In this document: positions 1-8,628 of the stretch, one piece after another
Position numbering within the stretch: position 1 is the first letter of the stretch
Layout of the letters: every line of letters begins with the position of its first letter
Source of the DNA: JADGRB01 sp036267635
GTDB lineage: Bacteria > Myxococcota_A > Polyangia > Fen-1088
NCBI GenBank assembly: GCA_036267635.1
Contig: DATAVR010000089.1
Span: 1-64,000, forward strand
DNA: 64,000 nt
Direction of reading: 5' to 3'
Translations under genes and position numbers: made by a program
The notes under the pieces: generated by a model
The model's input: only the letters and a program-made list of their open reading frames with translations
Databases searched by the model: none
Told to the model about the DNA's origin: nothing

Positions 1-1743
1 GAGGGCGTGATGGTCGATGAGTACGACCTCCCCGAGCTGACGGACGGAGTGCAGGTGATCGCATGGCTCGCCAGGCAGTCCTGGTCGAACGGGTCGGTGG
101 GCATGCGCGGCATCTCCTGGGGAGGAATCAACTCGCTGCAGATCGCGGCCATGAGGCCTCCCGAGCTCAAGGCCATCATGCCCATGGGATGCGTCGTCGA
201 CCGTTACACCGACGATGCGCATTATCTGGGGGGCGCCTACGGAGAGCAGAACCTCGGGTGGGGAACGGCGTTCAAAGGCGTCATGGCGGGGCCGCCCGAC
301 CCCAAGGTTGCCGGCGCGGAGTGGGAGAGCTTGTGGCGCCGGCGGCTCGAAGCGACGCCCGCGATCGTGCGGACATGGAGCGCACACCAGCGCTATGACG
401 CGTACTGGAAGCGCGGCTCGATCGCGGCCGACTACGCGGCAATCCGCTGTCCGGTCTATGTCGTCGACGGCTGGGGCGACCCCTATTCCAGCATCATCGG
501 CGAGCTCCTTGCCCACCTCGAGGTGCCGCGCAAGGGCTTGATCGGGCCTTGGGGCCATATCTTTCCCAATATCGCGACGCCCCTCGGGCTCGAGTGGCAG
601 TACGAGGAAGTCCGCTGGTGGCAGCAGTGGCTCGAGGGCAAGAGCACCGGGATCATGGAGGAGCCCATGCTCCGGGTGTACATGATGGCCAAGGCGGACT
701 CGGAGGCTTATCCCGCGCAGATTCCGGGCCGATGGGTGGCGGAGGAGACTTGGCCCTCGGCGCGTATCGCCTCATCCAGCCTCTACTTCGATGCCGCCGA
801 CCGGCTGTCGCCCAAGCCGGGATCCCACGATCAGGTGGAGTACGTCGGCGACAAGGTGGTCGGGCTCACCAAACCTCAGTGGGTCTACGGGCACCCGACC
901 GAGCTCGAGCAAAGCGCGGACGACCGCAACTCCCGGGTGTTCGACTCCTCGCCGCTGGATCACGACCTGGAGATCTTGGGCTATCCGGTGGCGAAGATCC
1001 GCGTCGGCGCCGACGTTCCGGTCGCGCACATCGCGGTGCGGCTGACCGAGGTGACGCCCGACGGGAAGTCTTGGCTGGTGAGCTACGGTCTCCTGAACCT
1101 CACCCGGCGCGATTCGATGGAGAGGCCGGCGCCGCTCGAGGCGGGCAAGCTCTACGATGTCGAGGTGCCGCTCTATATGATCGCGCACGGCTTCCGAAAG
1201 GGAGATCGCGTGCGGGTTGCGATCTCGGCGGGTCTCTGGCCGCTCACCTGGCCTGCGCCTCGGACCGCCACGCTCCGGATCGCGCTCGGGGCCTCACGCA
1301 TCGTGCTTCCGGCGCGGCCGGTCCCGGCGAGGGAAGCGCCATTCGACATTCCGGTGATCCATGCCGGTGCCTCCGGCGCTGCCGGCAGCGCGCAGGCGAG
1401 CCCCGCTGCGCTCATGCCGGTGCGCGATGGGCAGGGGCGGATCCGGTACGACCGTGAGGCCTCTCCGTCGAGCACCTTCGTCCCCGCGGTCGGCACGACC
1501 TCGACCACCGCCGCGAGCCGGAAGATCGAGATCACCGAAGGCGACCCGAACAGCTGCCGCATGAGGATCGAGCACACCGATCGCTGGAAGCGCGGCGACT
1601 GGGATTGCACCATCCGGTACGGCGCCAACTTGACCTCCACGCCCACGGAGTTCCATCTCCAGGAATGGGTGGTCGCGAAGAAGGGGGAGGTCGAGATCTT
1701 CCGGCGCGAGATTCCTAGCGTCATCGAGCGGGATTTGCTCTAG
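1..1743 (+). CDS. CocE/NonD family alpha/beta hydrolase, 5' end outside window
   Basis: Serine hydrolase of the CocE/NonD (S15, X-Pro dipeptidyl-peptidase-like) family, which cleaves esters or acyl-amides. Bases 1-6 are already in frame, so the GTG at 7 and ATG at 10 are internal and the true start lies upstream. The nucleophile elbow GISWGG is visible with Ser encoded at 115-117. A candidate catalytic Asp lies in GWGDPYSS and the His in GPWGH. From about residue 290 of the visible part a beta-rich C-terminal domain follows (AVRLTEVTPDGKSW), as in the family's jelly-roll domain. About 579 residues are visible, so most of the protein is present. The substrate cannot be deduced. The family call is firm; the specific activity is not. 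Confidence 0.9.
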   Translation, partial: EGVMVDEYDLPELTDGVQVIAWLARQSWSNGSVGMRGISWGGINSLQIAAMRPPELKAIMPMGCVVDRYTDDAHYLGGAYGEQNLGWGTAFKGVMAGPPDPKVAGAEWESLWRRRLEATPAIVRTWSAHQRYDAYWKRGSIAADYAAIRCPVYVVDGWGDPYSSIIGELLAHLEVPRKGLIGPWGHIFPNIATPLGLEWQYEEVRWWQQWLEGKSTGIMEEPMLRVYMMAKADSEAYPAQIPGRWVAEETWPSARIASSSLYFDAADRLSPKPGSHDQVEYVGDKVVGLTKPQWVYGHPTELEQSADDRNSRVFDSSPLDHDLEILGYPVAKIRVGADVPVAHIAVRLTEVTPDGKSWLVSYGLLNLTRRDSMERPAPLEAGKLYDVEVPLYMIAHGFRKGDRVRVAISAGLWPLTWPAPRTATLRIALGASRIVLPARPVPAREAPFDIPVIHAGASGAAGSAQASPAALMPVRDGQGRIRYDREASPSSTFVPAVGTTSTTAASRKIEITEGDPNSCRMRIEHTDRWKRGDWDCTIRYGANLTSTPTEFHLQEWVVAKKGEVEIFRREIPSVIERDLL

Positions 1744-1870
1744 GGAGAGCCCTGCGGCTTGCGCGGCAGCGGAGCGGCGTCATCGAAATCAGGCAGATCG
1801 ATCGACCCTCCCGGGCCCGCAGGGGTTCTGTATCATGCGCGTTGCGCCCGCACGAAGGAATGACAGCGAG

Positions 1871-2419
1871 ATGAGCATCCACGACGTCACCGCCGGCCAG
1901 CAGGTGCCGCACGAGTTCAACGTGATCATCGAGATTCCGATGCTTTCGGACCCGGTGAAGTACGAGATAGACAAGAAGACCGGCGCCATGTTCGTCGATC
2001 GCTTCATGATGACGGCGATGCACTATCCGGCGAATTACGGCTATGTCCCTTGCACGATCGCGGAAGACGACGACCCCGTCGACGTCCTGGTGCATACGCC
2101 CTTTCCGCTGCTGCCGGGCGTCGTGGTCCGCTGCCGCGCGGTGGGACTTCTGCGCATGGAGGACGAGTCCGGCGGCGATGCCAAAGTGCTGGCGGTACCG
2201 ACCGACGACATCTGCCCGCTGTTCGAATATTGGAAATCGATCGATGACGTGCCGGAGATCCGGCTGCGCCAGATCCAGCACTTCTTCGAGCACTACAAGG
2301 ATCTCGAGGACCACAAGTGGGTGAAGCTGCTCGGCTGGGGGAACGTCGACGAGGCGAAGACGGTCATCCTCGAGGGGATCGCGCGCGCCAAGACGGCGCC
2401 GACACCGCAGCTTCCTTAG
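1871..2419 (+). CDS. ppa: Inorganic pyrophosphatase
   Basis: Family I soluble inorganic pyrophosphatase: PPi + H2O to 2 Pi in the cytoplasm, with Mg2+. The 182-residue length matches bacterial Ppa (about 175). The signature DDDPVDV carries the metal-binding Asp residues, and YPANYGYVP and the C-terminal HKWVKLLGWG stretch are typical. The start at ATG 1871 (MSIHDV) is preferred over the upstream in-frame ATG at 1835, because GAAGGAA lies 10 bp before 1871 and nothing like it precedes 1835. The gene appears to be a single transcription unit facing the convergent gene at 2426-3742, 6 bp away. Confidence 0.95.
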   Translation: MSIHDVTAGQQVPHEFNVIIEIPMLSDPVKYEIDKKTGAMFVDRFMMTAMHYPANYGYVPCTIAEDDDPVDVLVHTPFPLLPGVVVRCRAVGLLRMEDESGGDAKVLAVPTDDICPLFEYWKSIDDVPEIRLRQIQHFFEHYKDLEDHKWVKLLGWGNVDEAKTVILEGIARAKTAPTPQLP

Positions 2420-2425
2420 CGAAGC

Positions 2426-3742
2426 TCAGTGCAAGCGCCCGCGGGCGATCTCCAGGTTCAGGCGCCCGTCGAGCGCCGCCTTGCCCGAGAGCGGACAGTT
2501 GAACTGCCCGCGCGCCATGACGCCGTCGAGGCACTGGGCGACGGCGGTGGGAATCTTGGCGGGCCAGTCGACTTGGTGGTCGATGACCCGCCCGTCGGAG
2601 CCGATCGAGAGACGAACGGGGGCGAGCGGATAGCGGATCGGTTTTTTTACCGTGGAGAGGCAGGCCACCAGCGCGGCCTGGTCGAGGGCGTCCTCGATCG
2701 CCAGGGCGGCGCTCGGATCGCTGGCATGGTCGATCGGCAGGTAGGCGGTCCGCTCGATCCGCTCGCGCTCGGCCGGGGCCGATCGGGTGACCGCCAGCGC
2801 GAACCCGGCGCGCCGCGGGGCGGCGGCCGGTTCGAGCCTCACCCCGCCGAGCACGCCGCAGACGCAGGTGAGCTCGGGCTTGGGGAGCCCGTCGGGTGGT
2901 TCGACCTCGCAGCGGCGCACGGCCCCCTTCGGGTCGACCTCGATCTGGTAGTACGGCCGCCGGAAGGTGGCGCTTCCCATGGGCCGCGGCTTGGCGCAGG
3001 CATCGAGCGCCGCCGCCGCCGCGCCGAAGCTGGCCGCGGAGAGCGGCGACGGCCAAGCGCCGGCGAGCCGCAGCCCATTCAATTCGACCCGGAACGGAGG
3101 CCGCGTCGTCGCGTCGTTTGCGGTGGGCGTGCCGATGCTCCCGAGGCCCGGGAACCCCTCGACGCCGTGAGCGCGCGTGAGGCCTCCCGCGCGCAATCGC
3201 TCCGCCCAGCGGCCCGGGGTCTCGCCGCGCGGCAGGCGCGCGGTGAAGCGCGCCGTCTCTTCGAAGTTACCGGGATCCGCCGCTGTCGGTCGGGGCGAGG
3301 CGATCGAGACGCCCAGAAAACAGCCGGGATCCGTCGTCCGTCCATCCTGCGTCACCGTCGGGAAGCAGTCGACGTGCAGCGTGGCGGTGGAGGCGCCGCG
3401 GTAGACGATCCGGGCGAGCGACGCGGCGGGCGGCGGGGCGGCGCAGACGACGGGCACACCTGGGAGCCGCCCCGCCCGGACGTCAGCGTAGAACGCGCGC
3501 AGCCGTTTGGGCGGCAACACGCGGTAGCCGCCGAGCTCCGGTCGCGCCAGCAGCTCGGCCACCCCCTCGACCAGCGGCGCGATCTCCTCGGGGAACCAGA
3601 GCTCGTCGCTGTTGACGGTGGCCGGCGCGATCCAGAGCTCGCCTCCGCCCGCGACGCGCACGGCCGGCGTCTCGGCGCTGGCCGAGAGGGACCCGGTCGC
3701 CAACGCCGCCAGCGCTGCGCTCAACCATCGACGTCGCCACAT
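2426..3742 (-). CDS. Secreted protein of unknown function with AgmX/TonB-like C-terminus
   Basis: A 438-residue protein with an N-terminal signal peptide (RRRWLSAALAALATG, cleavage near SASAETP). I do not recognise a named family over its full length. The C-terminal 90 residues (VRLSIGSDGRVIDHQVDW, then a Cys and a hydrophobic strand, ending LNLEIAR) resemble the AgmX/PglI or TonB-C fold in which a conserved Cys pair ties a small alpha/beta domain. A similar motif (YYQIEVDPKGAVRRCEVE) occurs near residue 265, suggesting two copies. Probably periplasmic. The start ATG has no strong ribosome site. It lies between convergent ppa and codirectional phhB. Confidence 0.6.
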   Translation of the reverse strand: MWRRRWLSAALAALATGSLSASAETPAVRVAGGGELWIAPATVNSDELWFPEEIAPLVEGVAELLARPELGGYRVLPPKRLRAFYADVRAGRLPGVPVVCAAPPPAASLARIVYRGASTATLHVDCFPTVTQDGRTTDPGCFLGVSIASPRPTAADPGNFEETARFTARLPRGETPGRWAERLRAGGLTRAHGVEGFPGLGSIGTPTANDATTRPPFRVELNGLRLAGAWPSPLSAASFGAAAAALDACAKPRPMGSATFRRPYYQIEVDPKGAVRRCEVEPPDGLPKPELTCVCGVLGGVRLEPAAAPRRAGFALAVTRSAPAERERIERTAYLPIDHASDPSAALAIEDALDQAALVACLSTVKKPIRYPLAPVRLSIGSDGRVIDHQVDWPAKIPTAVAQCLDGVMARGQFNCPLSGKAALDGRLNLEIARGRLH

Positions 3743-3791
3743 CTGACGCCAGGTTGCCCCCGGCGGAAATCGGAGTCCAGGGCGAGCCCGG

Positions 3792-4106
3792 TCAACGGGT
3801 GAGACGGGACGCCAGCTCCTCCATCGAATGAGCGAGCTTCACGTCGAGCGCCGTGACGCCGCCGGCGTCGTGGGTGGCGAGGTCGATGCGCACCGTGTTC
3901 CAGACGTTGAACCACTCCGGATGGTGGTCCATCGCCTGGGCGACCAGCGCCGCGCCGGTCATGAAGCCGAAGGCGGCCACGAAATCGGCGAACTCGTACT
4001 CGCGGTGGAGCTTGCCGCCTTCCAGCTTCCAGCCGGGCAGCTTCGCGAGGGCGGTCGCAACTTCGGTTTCACTCAGCTTCACGGGGCTGGGCTGGGGCGC
4101 GGACAT
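3792..4106 (-). CDS. phhB: Pterin-4a-carbinolamine dehydratase
   Basis: Small (104 aa) cytoplasmic dehydratase that converts 4a-hydroxytetrahydropterin to quinonoid dihydropterin, usually serving aromatic amino-acid hydroxylases or molybdopterin metabolism. The diagnostic motif DHHPEWFNVWNTV and the following ATHDAGGVTALD carry the active-site histidines. GAGGTGAG lies a few bases before the ATG and supports the start. No phenylalanine hydroxylase gene is visible nearby, so its partner pathway is not indicated by context. Confidence 0.92.
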   Translation of the reverse strand: MSAPQPSPVKLSETEVATALAKLPGWKLEGGKLHREYEFADFVAAFGFMTGAALVAQAMDHHPEWFNVWNTVRIDLATHDAGGVTALDVKLAHSMEELASRLTR

Positions 4107-4248
4107 GGGCTCACCTCGGGCAAGATTGTAATCATTGGCTGTCGACCTGCCCCCTGGCTTTGTACCCTCATTTCAAGGGCTTGAAAAAAGATCGCCGGGC
4201 GTGTCGATCGCCGCCCGGGCGGTTCGTCGGGTCGGCAGGAGGATCATC

Positions 4249-4677
4249 ATGGAGAACGTGCTTGCCCCAACCATTTCGCTCGACGCGCGGAGCCCGCGGG
4301 CTTCCCGAACGCCGCTCTGGATCGGCCGGGTGCTCACCGGCCTCTGCGCTGGCTTTCTGCTGTTCGACGCCGTCGCCAAGCTGCTCGCGGTGGCGCCGGT
4401 CGTCGAGGCGACCCGGCAGCTCGGCTACGCCGTGGGGGTCATCCGCCCGCTCGGCCTGGTGCTCGCCCTCTCGACGCTCCTGCACCTGCTGCCACGAACG
4501 CAAGCGATCGGAGCGCTCTTGCTGACGGCGTACCTCGGCGGCGCCACGGCCACGCAGCTGCACGCCGGCCAGCCGTTCTGGTTCCCCATCGCGATGGGTG
4601 CGGTCCTCTGGATCGCCTACGCTCTGCGCAGCTCCGGTCTGCGCGCGTTCCTTCTTTCAACCAGCAAAACCCGCTAA
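4249..4677 (+). CDS. DoxX-like family membrane protein
   Basis: Four-helix inner-membrane protein of the DoxX-like (DoxX_2) family, 142 aa: helices around residues 22-42 (IGRVLTGLCAGFLLFDAVAK), 55-72, 77-95 and 102-120. The family's role is poorly defined; members accompany redox or small-molecule enzymes. ATG 4249 is chosen because AGGAGG lies just upstream; the open frame extends to 4135 but without a ribosome site. The next gene (YCII protein, 4699) follows after 21 bp and probably shares the transcript. Confidence 0.8.
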   Translation: MENVLAPTISLDARSPRASRTPLWIGRVLTGLCAGFLLFDAVAKLLAVAPVVEATRQLGYAVGVIRPLGLVLALSTLLHLLPRTQAIGALLLTAYLGGATATQLHAGQPFWFPIAMGAVLWIAYALRSSGLRAFLLSTSKTR

Positions 4678-4698
4678 AGAGACTGCGAGGAGACGACC

Positions 4699-5430
4699 AT
4701 GCGCTTCATGATCATGCACAAGAACGATCCCCACACCGAGGCGGGCCAGAAGCCCCCGATGGAGCTCGTCGAGAAGATGGGCGAGTTCATCGGCGGGCAC
4801 GCGAAGGCCGGCAGCCTCATCGACGGCGCGGGCCTGGGGGCCAGCTTGACGCGCACGCGCCTCACCTTCCGCGACGGCGCCTGCACCGTGAAACACGGCC
4901 CGTACCGCGGCGAGCACGAGCTGCCGGCGGCGCTGCTGTTGCTGAAGGTCCGGACGCGCCAGGAGGCGATCGGCTGGGCCGAGCGTTACGGCAAGATCCT
5001 CGGCACCGGCGAGATCGAGCTCGGCAAGGTGAACGAGCCGTGGGACATCGGCCTCATGCCGGCGCCGGAGAACCCGCCGCTGCAGATGCTGCTCGTCGAG
5101 AAGGCCGACCAGGCGTCGGAGTCAGGCGCGCGGAGCAGCCAGCAGAAGGCCGAGCTCACCCGGCTGCGGACCGAGATGACCAAGGCCGGCGTCCTCGTTC
5201 GCGCGACGGCGCTGCAACCGAGCGCCCAGGCCAAGCGCCTGCTGTTCAAGAACAACGACCTGCGCCTCGTCGACGGGCCGTTCTCCGAGTCGAAGGAGCT
5301 GATCGGCGGCTTCGCGGTGCTGGAGCTCGCCGGCATGGACGAAGCGATCGCCATGTGCCGCACCTACGCGGCGATCCTCGGCGGGACGCTGGAGATCGAC
5401 ATCCGGCCCCTCGCGGAGGTGGCGGCGTAG
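4699..5430 (+). CDS. Tandem YCII/DGPF-domain protein
   Basis: A 243-residue protein made of two ferredoxin-fold YCII-related domains (about residues 1-115 and 120-243). Each contains a version of the DGPF loop: FRDGACTVKHGPYRG in the first and LVDGPFSESKELIGGF in the second. Such proteins are often encoded beside ECF41-type sigma factors, but none is present here. The upstream partner is a DoxX-like gene instead. A short purine-rich stretch precedes the ATG. Its enzymatic function, if any, is unknown. Confidence 0.85.
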   Translation: MRFMIMHKNDPHTEAGQKPPMELVEKMGEFIGGHAKAGSLIDGAGLGASLTRTRLTFRDGACTVKHGPYRGEHELPAALLLLKVRTRQEAIGWAERYGKILGTGEIELGKVNEPWDIGLMPAPENPPLQMLLVEKADQASESGARSSQQKAELTRLRTEMTKAGVLVRATALQPSAQAKRLLFKNNDLRLVDGPFSESKELIGGFAVLELAGMDEAIAMCRTYAAILGGTLEIDIRPLAEVAA

Positions 5431-5521
5431 CAGGGTCGCTCATCCCGCGGTTGACCCTGGCCTGGCCAGCGCAGAGAATGCAGCAGACGAGCGGGGCCAC
5501 ACACGAGGGGAGGGACGGGGG

Positions 5522-7240
5522 ATGGCGGGACCACAATCTGTCGCGGCGGTCGATCTGTCGCCGCTGCCAGGCAAGACGTACGTCAACATTGAGCGTGAAT
5601 GGCGTGAGGAGTTCATCTACTTCCTCATGGTCGACCGCTTCCACGACGGCCTGCCGCGCGGCGCGATCTCCCAGGCGGGCCGCAGCCTGGGGATCAGCGC
5701 GGGCGCTGGCTTCTACGGGGGCAAGATCAAGGGCATCACCAAGAACCTCGACTACATCGCCGGCCTGGGATGCACCGCCATCTGGCTCTCCCCCGTCTTC
5801 GAGAACAACGCCGGGGCGTACCACGGCTACAACATCAACAACTACCTCGACATCGATCCCAACTTTGGCACCAAGCAGGACCTCATCGATCTGGTCGACG
5901 CTGCCCACGCCTACAAGAAGAACGGCCAGCCGGCGCCGCTTCGGATCATTCTCGACGTGGTCATCAACCACTCGGGAAACAACTGGCAATACCCGCTCGA
6001 CGCCAACTACAAGTACTTCCAGGACCAACAGTTCCCGCTCGACGCCTGGCGCCGGGGCGATCGTCCGATCCCCACCGAGCTGCGCAACGACGCCTACTAC
6101 CATCGGCGCGGCGACATCTCGAGCCCCAACGGTTACGACACCTACCCGGAGAATCAGCATGGCGACTTGAGCGGCCTCAAAGATTACGCCAACGACGACG
6201 ACATCCCCGGATCGGAACTGATCAACGTCCTCATCAAGGCCCACTGCTATTGGATCCGGGAGGCCGACGTGGATGGCTTCCGGGTCGACGCGGTCAAGCA
6301 CATGGGCGAGCTGGCCTGCTCACGCTTCTCCTCCAACGTGCGGGAGTACGCCTACGCCCTCGGCAAGCGCGGCTTCTTTCTTTTCGGCGAGCTGGCCACG
6401 CCCGACGACGAAGTGATCGATCGCTACATCGGACAGAACACCTCGGTGACGGCCGGGCAGGACACCGTCTTCTTCGGGATCGATTCGATTCTCGACTTTC
6501 GGCTGGCGGAGGGGAACTCACAGAACAGCGCGTTGCGCGACGTCCTCAAGGGTTGGGCCGATCCCGGCTCGGTCTTCCGGCGCCTGCAGGACCAGGAGAA
6601 GCGTGCCCTCAACCGCGGTGAGATCGGCCGCTATCTGGTGACCTTCCTCGACAATCACGACTCCTTTTGGCAGCCGAATGGCCGCTTCGGCGCCGGCGCC
6701 CCCGACGACCAGATCATCGCCGGAGTCGGGTATCTGCTCTGCATGCTGGGCACCGCCTGCGTCTATTACGGGACTGAGCAGGGCTTTCAAGGCGCTGGCA
6801 GCGACGAGAACATGCGCGAGGCGATATTCGACCACACGAAGCCGCAGGCCCCCAGCCTCCTCAACACCGACTGCCGCATCTATCAGGAGATCGCCAAGAT
6901 CGCGGCGGTGCAGCGAGCCACGCCGCCGCTGCGCTTCGGACGGATGTACTTCCGACAAATCTCGGTCGACGGGTTGGCCTTCGGCCCCGCCTTCGGCAGC
7001 GACTACACGCTGGCGTTCTCCCGTCTCCTCTACGGCCGCGAGGTGTTGGTCGCCTACAACGTGTCGGCGTCGGCGCGTCAGGACCGCGTTACGATCGATT
7101 CGTCGTTACACCGCCCGGGCGACAAGCTGACCTACCTGTACGGTGGCGCGGGGAGCGTGACCGTACAGCCGGTGGCGCCCGACGGGACTCTCTTCGTCGA
7201 GCTGGACCTGACCGGGCATCAGTTCGTCATCCTCGCCTGA
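5522..7240 (+). CDS. Glycoside hydrolase family 13 enzyme (alpha-amylase superfamily)
   Basis: A 572-aa (beta/alpha)8-barrel alpha-glucan enzyme. All four GH13 signature regions are visible: DVVINH (region I), GFRVDAVKH with nucleophile Asp256 (II), FGELATP with acid/base Glu290 (III) and FLDNHD with transition-state Asp380 (IV). A beta-sandwich C-terminal domain follows from about residue 470. There is no signal peptide, so an intracellular enzyme (glycogen, maltodextrin or trehalose metabolism) is likely; exact specificity cannot be read from the motifs. GAGGGACGG precedes the ATG. It stands alone, with no glycogen genes beside it. Confidence 0.92.
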   Translation: MAGPQSVAAVDLSPLPGKTYVNIEREWREEFIYFLMVDRFHDGLPRGAISQAGRSLGISAGAGFYGGKIKGITKNLDYIAGLGCTAIWLSPVFENNAGAYHGYNINNYLDIDPNFGTKQDLIDLVDAAHAYKKNGQPAPLRIILDVVINHSGNNWQYPLDANYKYFQDQQFPLDAWRRGDRPIPTELRNDAYYHRRGDISSPNGYDTYPENQHGDLSGLKDYANDDDIPGSELINVLIKAHCYWIREADVDGFRVDAVKHMGELACSRFSSNVREYAYALGKRGFFLFGELATPDDEVIDRYIGQNTSVTAGQDTVFFGIDSILDFRLAEGNSQNSALRDVLKGWADPGSVFRRLQDQEKRALNRGEIGRYLVTFLDNHDSFWQPNGRFGAGAPDDQIIAGVGYLLCMLGTACVYYGTEQGFQGAGSDENMREAIFDHTKPQAPSLLNTDCRIYQEIAKIAAVQRATPPLRFGRMYFRQISVDGLAFGPAFGSDYTLAFSRLLYGREVLVAYNVSASARQDRVTIDSSLHRPGDKLTYLYGGAGSVTVQPVAPDGTLFVELDLTGHQFVILA

Positions 7241-7349
7241 GGCGAGGCCGACGTCAGGCCCTGGTTGACGAAGGCGACGCCGCGGTAGGCCGGGCCGTCG
7301 TCGACGGCGCCAATCAGCAACGAGCTCGACCCATGTTATCGTCGTGGTC

Positions 7350-7874
7350 ATGGTGAACGGGGACGGGGTGGGCGATCCGTCGGGCTTCGTGCTTGCCTCG
7401 CGCGGCGAGCGCCTCGGCGGCTATCTGCTCGATGGCCTGATCACGCTTCCGTTCCTGCTTCCGACCTTCGTGCTGGGGTTCCGGTTCGGGCGGCTCGCCG
7501 GGCATCACGAAGTGGTTCCGGGGACGCTGACGTTCGCCGCTCTCCTCTGTCTGGCCGGCGTGCTGGTATTCTGCGGTTATCAGATGTACCTCGAGGCGGC
7601 GAAGGGGCAGTCGCTGGGGAAGCGCTGGATGAAGACGAAGATCGTCGCGCTCGACGGGACCACCCCCGGGTTTGCGCGGGCCATCCTGCTCCGGCGCGGG
7701 GTCACCCTGGCCCTCTACTTGGGCGTCTTGCGGATGTTCGGGGCGCCGCTCGCGTACGCCTTCATGCTGGTCGACCTGCTGATGATCTTCGGCGCGGGGA
7801 ACCGCTGTCTGCACGACCGGATAGCCGGGACGCGCGTCGTTCGAGAAGACGCGGCGCCGAGCATCGCCGCCTGA
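7350..7874 (+). CDS. RDD family membrane protein
   Basis: Membrane protein with the RDD signature: Arg and Asp in LASRGERLGGYLLDGLI, a middle motif KGQSLGKRWMKTKIV and the late NRCLHDRIAGTRVV. Three to four hydrophobic helices are visible (residues about 20-40, 60-80, 115-150). RDD proteins are thought to act as small transporters or ion exchangers, but the role here is unassigned. The start is ambiguous between GTG 7344 and ATG 7350; neither has a clear ribosome site. The 103 bp upstream hold no gene. Confidence 0.82.
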   Translation: MVNGDGVGDPSGFVLASRGERLGGYLLDGLITLPFLLPTFVLGFRFGRLAGHHEVVPGTLTFAALLCLAGVLVFCGYQMYLEAAKGQSLGKRWMKTKIVALDGTTPGFARAILLRRGVTLALYLGVLRMFGAPLAYAFMLVDLLMIFGAGNRCLHDRIAGTRVVREDAAPSIAA

Positions 7875-7950
7875 CGCGCGCTCGAGACGTCGACGCGAAG
7901 GCGGCGGCATAGCGCCGCCGCAGATCTCGGGAAACGGGTACAATCGCGGC

Positions 7951-8547
7951 ATGCGTTTCATTTGGCGGCTGGTGAACGTGGCGACGCTGGTGATCGCGCT
8001 GGCGGCGGGGTGCTCGAGCAGCAACAACAGCAACAAGGACGCCGCCTCAGGCTCCGGGCCGACGACGAAGCTGGTCGACCTCTCCAGAGCGGATCTCAAT
8101 CAGCTCTGCGCCCAGGAGTCGGCGAACGGAACCGGCACGGTCTCCTGCGGCGCCGACGCGTCGGTGAATGTCACCCCGCTGGGCGTGTGCACTTCGCTCA
8201 CGCCCGACTGCTCGGCCACGGTGGCCACCTCGCAGGCGTGCGCGGCGACGCAGAACGCCGACGCCTGCAACGCCGATCAGCTGTTCGCCGACATGAAGAC
8301 GCCCGCCTGCCTGGTCATGATGGCCTGCACGCAGAGCCTCTGCACCGACACGATCTGCTTCTGCCCCGACTCCAACACGCTGAGCACCTGCATGACGACC
8401 TGCAAGCGCTTCACCGCCGGCTTGACCACCGACTGCGCCAGCTGCATCGCCGGCCTCTACGGCGCATCGTCCTGCCCCGACTTCACGGCGCTCCCGGCGG
8501 CCTACGCCCAGTGCACGGCAATCTGCGCGCACGGCGACGGCGGCTGA
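7951..8547 (+). CDS. Cys-rich lipoprotein of unknown function
   Basis: A 198-residue predicted lipoprotein: hydrophobic segment ending in the lipobox LAAGC, then a Ser/Asn-rich tether (SSSNNSNKD). The mature part has about 20 cysteines, many spaced as in small disulfide-stabilised exported domains (CTSLTPDC, CAATQNADAC, CMTTCKRF, CASCIAG). No enzymatic motif is recognised. It resembles the many Cys-rich surface lipoproteins of Myxococcota. A convergent inverted repeat follows the stop codon. Confidence 0.75.
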   Translation: MRFIWRLVNVATLVIALAAGCSSSNNSNKDAASGSGPTTKLVDLSRADLNQLCAQESANGTGTVSCGADASVNVTPLGVCTSLTPDCSATVATSQACAATQNADACNADQLFADMKTPACLVMMACTQSLCTDTICFCPDSNTLSTCMTTCKRFTAGLTTDCASCIAGLYGASSCPDFTALPAAYAQCTAICAHGDGG

Positions 8548-8569
8548 CGTGAAGGCGCGGCGCGCGCTC

Positions 8570-8599
8570 TTATACGCTCGTAGCTAGGTCGGCGTATAA
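8570..8599. terminator. Inverted repeat between convergent genes, possible bidirectional terminator
   Basis: Two perfect 8-base arms, TTATACGC (8570-8577) and GCGTATAA (8592-8599), flank a 14-base loop. They lie in the gap between a plus-strand gene ending at 8547 and a minus-strand gene ending at 8629. There is no long T-tract, so it is a weak candidate for a factor-independent terminator. Confidence 0.4.
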
Positions 8600-8628
8600 C
8601 GACCCGTCTGCCCCTGGCGCGGCGCGAT

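Noticed and set aside
1744..1834. Minus-strand short frame ending DDAAPLPRKPQGSP and the upstream ATG 1835 for pyrophosphatase
   Set aside because: The short frame has a stop right before it and no start; ATG 1835 lacks a ribosome site while ATG 1871 has one.
4135..4248. N-terminal extension of the DoxX-like protein
   Set aside because: No hydrophobic or conserved content and the AGGAGG site belongs to ATG 4249.
7241..7343. Minus-strand protein-like stretch (IGAVDDGPAYRGVAF)
   Set aside because: About 30 codons, no start, no ribosome site, and no recognisable family; possibly a relic but unsupported.
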